The translations under genes and the position numbers were made by a program. Positions 41,460 to 51,600 of a DNA stretch of 64,000 bases are shown in pieces. Position 1 is the stretch's first letter, and each line of letters starts with the position of its first letter. The notes under the pieces are model-generated. The model saw nothing but the letters and a program-made list of their open reading frames with translations, was not told where the DNA came from and ran no database searches. The stretch lies in assembly GCA_036924085.1 (NCBI GenBank), contig JAVGWX010000005.1, forward strand, positions 79,939,547 to 80,003,546, written 5' to 3'. This DNA is from Ariolimax columbianus. Taxonomy: Eukaryota > Mollusca > Gastropoda > Stylommatophora > Arionidae.

Positions 41460-44400
41460 CTGAAAGGAAACATAAAAACATTTTTACAAGACAATTTATC
41501 ACAATTCCATACACAGCACCGTTCTCTCGTTCAGTTTGTCGCCCCTTACAAGAATAGGGCTCCTACACTAGGTGGCATTTAACAGTCAACCTGCAGTTCG
41601 TGCAGTCTTGCTGTAGTCGTTTCTGTAGCATTCGGGTGTACATGATGAGGTTTGACATTTTCTACCGTGCTCGGAAGGTTGCTGTTGTCGCAAACTTTCG
41701 GCTTCATGATCCATTGGGAATCCATACTTCCCTACACAGGTATGACACGTGATTATGTAGATGCGCTGACAAACTACACATCTCAAACACATTTGATAAT
41801 TGAGAAAGATATGCTTGCATAGAAGCGTTAGATACGTTATTGTACACGGCAACAATTTGTTTATCGCATGGGGTGGCCAGTTCCCTTTCTCGTTGCCTAA
41901 CCCGTAAACCAGGTACCAATTTACAGCTGGGAGAACTGGTGCGTGCTCCTAACCACTGCCATAAAAAACGAGTGCTCTACTGCCATGTTAACCAGACAAG
42001 CACGTACATATTATTAATCATTCTATTGCGCTCTCTCCGTCTTTCCCTCAAATCGGGCATATCTTGTATTTAATCTGCCAGATTGGTGTCCTAAAGGTTT
42101 TCCGTTTGACAAAGACGAAATCATGGCCACTGCCACACTGACAGGACATTGCAAGATGTGACCAACAGAGCAGACCAAAAGTCAACGGAGTACACAGATA
42201 CACAAATAATTATATGAAGTAGATATAAAATGGGAATGGCTCTGAACGTACCTGGTGTCACGAGACAAACAGCATAGCTTCAGAGCGAGAAGAAACACAC
42301 AGGAACCACTACAGAGGTCACATTGACAGAAGGGGACAGAAGATCACATATCCGCGTCTTCTAACGATATAATTGAACAGCTGGACCAGATAAGGGTTTA
42401 AAGGAGAGCCAGAGAAAGAATGGCAATCATGAGGAAACTTGCTGGCACACCATGGGGAGCAGACGAAAGTATACTAAAGAAACTTTACACTGGAAGAGTG
42501 AGACCAGTTCTCGAGTATGGCATTGCGGCATGGACAACAGCAGCAAAGGCGAACTTCGATAAAATTAGCATACTTCAAAACCAAGCCATGAGAGTTATAA
42601 CAGGAGGCACGAAGTCAACGCCAATTGTAGAACTTGAAAAGATTACAAAACTGCAATCCATGACCGACAGAAGAGACTGCAGAGCCCAGCAGTAAGCAGA
42701 GAAACTCAGAAGACTGACTGACCATCCAATGCACCAGAGACTAAACAATTTTGGAAATGGGAAACTTAAGCGGAGAAACTTTGCAGAAATAGCCAAAACA
42801 AAGATGCACGAAGACCCTACGAACGCACTAACAACACCAAAACCCATCACTACTGTACGAAAACCTACCTGGAGGCAGCATATATTTCCAGAGGTGGTAG
42901 AAAATATACCAGGTATTGGAAACAAAAACTGCCAGACTGAAAAAGAAAGAAGAGATACAACCCTGAGGTGCATAACGAAAAACTACCCAAGCATGGACTG
43001 GACCCATGCATACACCGACGGTTCTGTAATAAACACAACGCAGAACGGAGGGGCAGGGGCATTCCTGAGCCTACCAAATGGCAGAAAAATAACACTGTCA
43101 CTGGCAACTGGAAAATACACAAGCAATTTCAGAGCGGAGGCAGAGGCACTAAGGGCGGCAGTGGAAGAAATGGTGACAGGTAAAAGGAATGAAAGCCATA
43201 TAGTCCTGCTTACAGATGCCCTGGCCGTAGTCACAGCACTGAAAAGCCAGAAAAATACTGAACTTAATGATTTAAGAGCAGTACTCTGTCAACTATGCCA
43301 GCAGTCCGCACCAAAAAGAGTAGTGGTACAGTGGGTTCCATCCCACTGCAACATCCAAGGCAATGAGGAGGCAGACAGACTGGCAAAAGAAGGTGCAATA
43401 CTACCACAACCAGATACTAGTGTGACATACGAAGAGTCAAAACGGCTTATTAGAGCTAGATGCATGACCAAATGGGAAATAGAACATACTGGCTACACAA
43501 AAAACGATGCCTATTACCAGTTGAACAGAAGAGAGCAGGTCGTGGTCTTCAGACTTCGCACTGGCCACAATAGACTGAGGTACGACCTATTCAACAAATT
43601 GAAGATAGGTGGCACTGACGAATGCTCGTGTGGTACCGGGAAAATGACCGCTGAGCATTTGCTGCAAAACTGCCCGACATACGAGGATCAGAGAGAGCAG
43701 ATGTGGCCATCACCAGTGGCAACACTAGACAAGCTCTATGGCAGTGTCGACAGCCTCAGGATGATCGCTGCTTTTTTCGAAAAAATAAAGGTCGACGTCT
43801 GACAGCGTAAGAAGAAGAAGAAGATAATGGTTTACAAGACATTTCTAGAAGCAATCCATACACAAAACAGGAATACAATTACAAGAGTGATTAACTCGTA
43901 GTTTTGAAGATTGGAAGAAGAAGAAGAAATCGATTTAATTTCCTCTGACAAGGCAGCTCCACAAAGTAAGGAGATCATGAGTACTTTCATAAAGCGAGTT
44001 GGAAAGAAGTTGGCAACATACACGATAAACAGTACAAGATAAAGAGACGCGTAATGAGAAGTAGATGTGCTCTAGAAGGCGGAAACGTCACATCCACGAT
44101 CTGTGAGGCCAGTCAGAGGCCCTGTCACATCCATGATCTGTGAATCCAGTCAGAGACCCCGTCACATCAATGAGTCTGTGAAGCCAGTCAGAGACCTCGT
44201 CACATCTATGATCTGTGAAGCCAGTCAGAGAACCCGTCACACAATGAGTCTGTGAAGCCAGTCAGAGGCGCCGTTACATCAATGAGTCTGTGAAGCCAGT
44301 CAGAGACCCGGTTACATCAGTGAGGTTCTGGAATCATGCGGCAGTTTTATCTGTTGACCGTGATTTTATAGCGAGTCGTTCAAAGTTCAACCCCGCGTCC

Positions 44401-45452
44401 TTGAGAGTTATGAAAGGAGCAAAGTACTGGGTTGCTAGGACAGACCATAAACGGTGGGGCTTTATGTTGCGTGTTCGCTACTGCAACTAAAATGGTCATC
44501 CTGTGTCACTCTGTAAGTAAAGTAATTAAAGTCAATGTTTGTCTCGTAGTAGTTACACTACTGTCGGGGAATGTAGTTGTTAGTTACTATACTAAGCCGA
44601 GGTTTGTCTCATAGTAGTTACACTACTGTCGGGGAATGTAGTTGTTAGTTACTATACTAAGCCGAGGTTTGTCTCATAGTAGTTACACTACTGTCGGGGG
44701 ATGTAGTTGTTAGTTACTATACTAAGCCGAGGTTTGTCTCATAGCAATGACACTACTTTTAGGAAATGAAGTTGTTAGAGACTTCAATATACTAAGCCAC
44801 AGCGTGTATGAATTAGTGGGGCCAATTACTTGCCCCACTGCCTTGTACTTCCCTAGACATACTCCTGGTACCCATTTACAGCCTTGTCGACCGGTGCGTA
44901 CCGATAGCGATATTCTCACCACGTCCCTATGTCATCAAAAGCGAGTGTTCTACCACTACGTTAATAGTGTAGATGTACCTCTGTTAAACTGGCCAACTGG
45001 GCTTTGACAAGAAAATGGAACGGATTCAATCAGTCGCCAGTGGATTCTCAAATTGATCAAATGTTGGTTATTTAGAGTTTAAACTGCACTATAACAAGTC
45101 ACTTCACTTTCAACTAGAGATCACGTCTTTTCGATTATACGAGAGAGCATGTTCCCATCTTGGTTATGAAACACATCCGGCCTGGAGTTTGCTCTGTTCA
45201 GGGCTGTATTATTGAATAGTATAGAATATACATCAGAACATCAGCATACGCATAGTAATGTAGGTTACGTAACCTGACACACAATTCCGCTAAAAACCAA
45301 CAAGTATCAAACACATACACATACATAACAAATGAGTGTAAACATACTTATGTAAGCTTATGTTGCTATACATGAGGGACACATACGCTGTTGTAATATA
45401 AACATTTCACATGACAGAAGTACCACGTAAGCACACATTGACGCAGCAACCG

Positions 45453-45500
<48 letters not shown>

Positions 45501-45644
45501 ACTTTCTCTCTCTCTCTCTTTCTCTCTCACTTGCTCTCTCTCTCTCTCTCTCTATCTCTCTCACTTTCTCTCTCTCTCTCTCTCTTTCTCTCTCACTTTC
45601 TCTCTCTCTCTTTCTCTCACTTTCTCTCTCTCTCTCTCTCACTT

Positions 45645-45675
<31 letters not shown>

Positions 45676-48600
45676 GTCTTTGTTGCACGTATCTCTGACA
45701 CTGGAAAGAAACTAACGAAGGATAAAACGCGAACTGATGTACACATTAAATGAAACATCAACGGTCATACCGATGGCACATGCAAGAAGATGGGGCAAAT
45801 TTACGGAAAGCACGCTCGAGATGTGAGCAAAGAGCTACTGCAACCCGACCACCAAGCGCCCTAGTCAGGGTGGACAAAAGAGTACAGTTACTCGTCGTCA
45901 GCATTTCACAACAACTCCAGCACTACCAACAGCAACGGAAACAGTCGACAGTGATGGGATGAAGACTGACCAGACAGTGGACAGTGATCGGATGAAGACT
46001 GACCAGACAGTGGACAGTGATCGGATGAAGACTGACCAGACAGTGGACAGTGATCGGATGAAGACTGACCAGACAGTGGACAGTGATGGGATGAAGACTG
46101 ACCAGACAGTGGACAGTGATCGGATGAAGACTGACCAGACAGTGGACAGTGATCGGATGAAGACTGACCAGACAGTGGACAGTGATCGGATGAAGACTGA
46201 CCAGACAGTGGACAGTGATGGGATGCAAACTGATCAGACAGTAGAAAGTGATGGGATGAAGACTGACCAGACAGTGGACAGTGATCGGATGAAGACTGAC
46301 CAGACAGTGGTTAGTGATGGGATGAAGACTGACCAGACAGTGGACAGTGATCGGATGAAGACTAACCAGACAGTAGAAAGTGATGGGATGAAGACTGACC
46401 AGACAGTGGACAGTGATCGGATGAAGACTGACCAGACAGTGGTTAGTGATCGGATGAAGACTGACCAGACAGTGGTTAGTGATGGGATGAAGACTGACCA
46501 GACAGTGGACAGTGATCGGATGAAGACTAACCAGACAGTAGAAAGTGATCGGATGAAGACTGACTAGACAGTGGACAGTGATCGGATGAAGACTGACCAG
46601 ACAGTGGTTAGTGATGGGATGAAGACTGACTAGACAGTGGACAGTTATGGGATGATGACTGACCAGACAGTAGAAAGTGATGGAATGAAGACTGACCAGA
46701 CAGTGGTTAGTGATGGGATGAAGACTGACCAGACAGTAGAAAGTTATGGGATGAAGACTGACCAGACAGTGGACAGTGATCGGATGAAGACTGACCAGAC
46801 AGTGGTTAGTGATGGGATTAAGACTAACTAGACAGTGGACAGTTATGGGATGATGACTGACCAGACAGTAGAAAGTGATGGGATGAAGACGGACCAGACA
46901 GTGGTTAGTGATGGGATGAAGACTGACCAGACAGTGGACAGTGATGGGTTGATGTGCATGCTAACCAGACAGTGGTTAGTGATGGGATGAAGACTGACCA
47001 GACAGTGGACAGTGATTGGTTGATGTGCATGCTAACCAGACAGTGGACAGTGATGGGATGATGACTGACCAGACAGTGGACAGTGATGGGATGAAGACTG
47101 ACCAGACAGTGGACAGTGATGGGATGATGACTGACCAGACAGTGGACAGTGATTGGATGATGACTGACCAGACAGTGGACAGTGATGGGATGAAGACTGA
47201 CCAGACAGTGGACAGTGATGGGATGATGACTGACCAGACAGTGGACAGTGATGAGATGATGACTGACCAGATGATGTGTATGCTGACCAGACAGTGGATA
47301 GTGATGGGATGAAGACTGACCAGACAGTGGACAGTGATGAGATGATGACTGAGCAGATGATGTGTATGCTGACCAGACAGTGGATATTGATGGGATGAAG
47401 ACTGACCAGACAGTGGACAGTGATGAGATGATGACTGACCAGATGATGTGTATGCTGACCAGACAGTGGATAGTGATGGGATGATGACTGACCAGACAGT
47501 GGATAGTAATGTGATGATGACTGACCAGACAGTGGACAGTGATGAGATGATGACCAGACAGTGGATAGTGATGGGATAATGATTGACCAGACAGTGGATA
47601 GTGATAGGAAGATGACTGACCAGATGATGTGTATGCTGATCAGACAGTGGATAGTGATGGTATGATGATTATGTTGACTAGACAGTAGATAGTAATGGGA
47701 TGATGACTGACCAGACAGTTGATAGTGATTGGTTGATGTGTTTGCTGACCAGGATGTCTCGTTATGGTCACGCGCCATATACTGACCAAGACCACTATCT
47801 CTCATTCATATAGTGTTCCATGGAAAAAGGCATGCTGGCTGACGAGATGTTGATTGGCGTGATCCTCGTATTAGTGAGCGTCACGCAGATAAAGCCAAAA
47901 GTAGGACAACCACCTGGATGACTACAGTCCACCTTCCTCAGCACGCTCGGGATATGAGGAACTCTACTACAACCCTCCACTTAGTACCCATCAGGGAACC
48001 CAAAAGATTAAATTTGCTCATTGTGGGCATTAAACGACAACAACACCAACGACAACAACAGCAACGACAACAACCACAACAACAACGGCATCAACGAGAA
48101 CAACAACAACGACAACAAGAACGACAACAAGAACGACAACAACAACAGCAACAACAACAACAACAACGACAACAAAAAGACGAACGACAACAACGACAAC
48201 AATGACAACAACAACGACAACAAAAAGACGAACGACAACAATGACAACAACAACGACAACAATAACAACGACAACAGCAAGACGAACGACAACAACAACA
48301 TCAACAAAAGCGACAACAACAACGACGACAACAACAACAACAACGACAACAACCATAACAACAACGGCAACAACGAGAACAAGAACAACGACAACAACAA
48401 CAATAACGACATCAGCAACAACAACGACAACAACAACAACAACTACAACAACAACAACAATGACAGCAACAACAATGAGAACAACAACAATACCCAGTTC
48501 TACCATATCTCACAATGTCTTACTTTCTCTTCCTTAAAAGCCTCGAAGAACTCCACAATGTCCGCAGCTGTTCCGATGTAGACCAGCAAAAGCTGTGAAA

Positions 48601-51600
48601 GCTGGTCGTGAGTTAGCTTTCCCTTGGGCAAGAACCACCTACCAAGGATGAGGATGAGCAATAATAGTTGCTCCAGGGTTCGAATCCACTCGTCTGATGT
48701 GAGGTTAATGGGGATTCGGATCTCCAGAGTTACCTAAAGACAAAATCAACAACAATAATTAAAGTGATGTAACAAATCTACCATTTTGGCATTTAGGAAA
48801 ACGGCTATTTGTCAGTTACTAAGGCTGATCTTTGCTTCCATGAACGTAGTTTCTTCCCAGCAACAGAGTATTTGTTGTATCTGTCAATTTCACTTAGTGG
48901 AGAAACTAAATAAAATAATTTAGAGGAAAGACTAAATGAACTAATTTATAGCAGAGACTGTTTAACATAATGTATGTGATTCACTAACATAACATTATTT
49001 ATTTTTAAAAAAAAAGACTAAATACTAATTTAAAGGAGAGACTACATATAATAACTTATAGGACAGATTAAATAAAAGAATTTATAGGAGAGATTAAATA
49101 AAAGAATTTATAGGAGAGATTAAATAAAAGAATTTGTAGGAGAGATTAAATAAAAGGATTTATAGGAGAGATTAAATAGGAGAATTTATAGGAGAGATTA
49201 AATACAATTATTTATAGGAGAGACTAAATAAAGCAATTTACAGAAGAGACTACATACCGTAAGAGATCAAGGTACGTTAGCGTGATCAGTCAGTTAAAAT
49301 ATAGAAACCTAACAGTATCTTTCAAGGTACTTTCAGTTATTTAATGTTATTCTATATACGGGCTGCCATGATCTACGGCGTTCAGATCTACGCCGCTTCA
49401 CTGTATTGGAGCTCGTTTCCTTTGCCTAGCTCACAGAAGCTACGAATGTAAATACAACGTTGAACTGTGAATAGCATAATATGAACAAGTTGGTAATGTA
49501 GACTATATATCTGCTAAACTAATGCTTTCATCTGTATTAAGTCCCTTTCATATCGAATAGCAAAACAATCTTTACCGAGATTAGACAATAGCTAATATTC
49601 TTAACAGTATAATATAATGTATTCAACGTAATTTTACTAAATAAATAATAATTGTTATATAAAATGCATTTAATACTACTATTATATAAAACAACAATAA
49701 CATTCGGTACCATAACAAAATATTAATTAATAAAATGTTATTAACAGCGTTCAGCATAAAACACATCCACATATCTCAGCCCAACGCTCACTTCAGTTTT
49801 CTAGCCTTTATGTCTACTTCAAATCAAACAACAGAAACTGGATGGTTGCAGACCTATTTACAACACGGTCTACTGAATATTTTACATTCTTCAGTCGCTA
49901 GACACAAAAAGACACAAACTATTGTAAGGTGCAAGCAATGTAAAATTCATTTGACTTTCATACAGTTTCTCCAGTTTTAGCGAGAGTGTACCCTTAGCAA
50001 AATATAATGTAAGCAGCATGTTTTGAGGTTTTTATACGCTCTAACAAATAAAACATTGCAATGATATAATCTACATCGATATAAGATTTATGACAATAGT
50101 CCAGCACTGAGCCCGCCGTTATAGAGGTGTAAACTTGTACAGCAGAAATTACTATCACAGTGACACAGTTAAGCTACTAACATTCACAGGTCAACACAGT
50201 GTGAGCTTACGATGTGTGTTAAAAAAGAATCCGACTTTTTGGCTGGAAAAATACAATGGACTCACTTAGAAGTTCGAAACCCTAATCCCCTTCAAAGTAC
50301 TCTCCATGGGACTCCACCCACTTCCACCAGCGGTCCCGTCATTGTTGGAATCATTTCAGGAAGGCCACTTTGGGAATGCAGCACACCTGGGTCGTCGTGC
50401 TCCGCATAATGTCTTCTCGTGACTCAAATTGGGTCCCTTTTAGCGGAATTTTCAGCTTGGTGGGGGGGGGGGGGGTGGGAACAGTCAAATACAGCAAGGG
50501 GCCATGGCAGGGAGAATAGGGAGCCTAGCGAACCAGACAAAATCTTGTGTTTGGCCAAGAAAGTTTACATCAGATGCAAAGAATGGGCGTCTACGTTGTC
50601 ATGGGAACTGCCAAGTTCCCGTTGTCCACAGGTCCGATCATTTGCGTCGAACAGCATCACCAAGGCGACGGATGACCTCTAGAAAATGTTTTAACTTCGT
50701 GGTGCGTACTCCTGATGCCCAACCCCACAGAGGTCAAAGAAAACGGTGAACATGACTTTAACATCGCTGCACATATGCCTCGCTTTTTTCTGGACATGGA
50801 GTTGATGAATGTCTTCACTGTGACGACTGCAGTTTGGTTTCCGGGTCGCCACCGAAAGCCTGTTGAATCTTCCGAATAGTTTCCACTTGGGTATTTCATA
50901 GCTGTTGGCAACATTTGATGCTAAATTCTTTTCGTCATTTCGTGGTGAATGAAAACCTGAAGCATGCTCACTATCCTCAACACTAAAAGGCTGATTGTCA
51001 GCGACTGACGCAATCTTCGCATGAAGTACCCAAATACCTTCCTGCCGAAGGACAACATTCATACTTAATTTTTTTCACCAAAAAAAATACAATTAAGTTC
51101 GGATACTTTTTGAACAGATCTCGAACAGTACAGCCAAACAATTATGTATTGACAAACATGGCAGCACATTCTTTATCTACGAGGGTTGTTCATAAAGTTG
51201 TGCCGCGGAATCATTTTCTTTCTGAAACTATTTCTCTACAATGCATACAATTCACGCACTGTGTAACTTAATTTTTAAATTACACGTGCTGCTTTTCCAC
51301 ATAATCTCCATCCATTTCTACCATCTTACGCCAGCAAGAGACACGAGCATGCATTGCTTTCCTGTATCAGCTCATTTCCTGTTCATGTAGCGAATTTCCT
51401 TTGACATTTGTAGTCGGTTGCGAGACTTCGAGTAATCCATCTTGTGCGTGCCTTCTATTATTCAAGATCGGAGAAAATTGCTATCGCACTTATATTCCTG
51501 ACTGAAAGCTGTAGGGTAAAATGTCGACTTGTAATGCGATTCTTGATTCTTGACTCTAGGAACAAACATCATCACACAGTGGACATTCCCATAAGTGCTC

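Noticed and set aside
45959..47805. 202- and 257-codon frames
   Set aside because: Translation of the 33-bp minisatellite on opposite strands.
48008..48581. Poly-Gln, poly-Asn, poly-Thr and poly-Leu/Val frames
   Set aside because: Low-complexity translation of the CAA/CGA microsatellite; the plus-strand frame also runs antisense through the start of a TMEM26-like exon.
48665..48680. GGGTTCGAATCC, a perfect tRNA B-box word
   Set aside because: It lies in the TMEM26-like coding exon (antisense), with no A box or tRNA fold around it.
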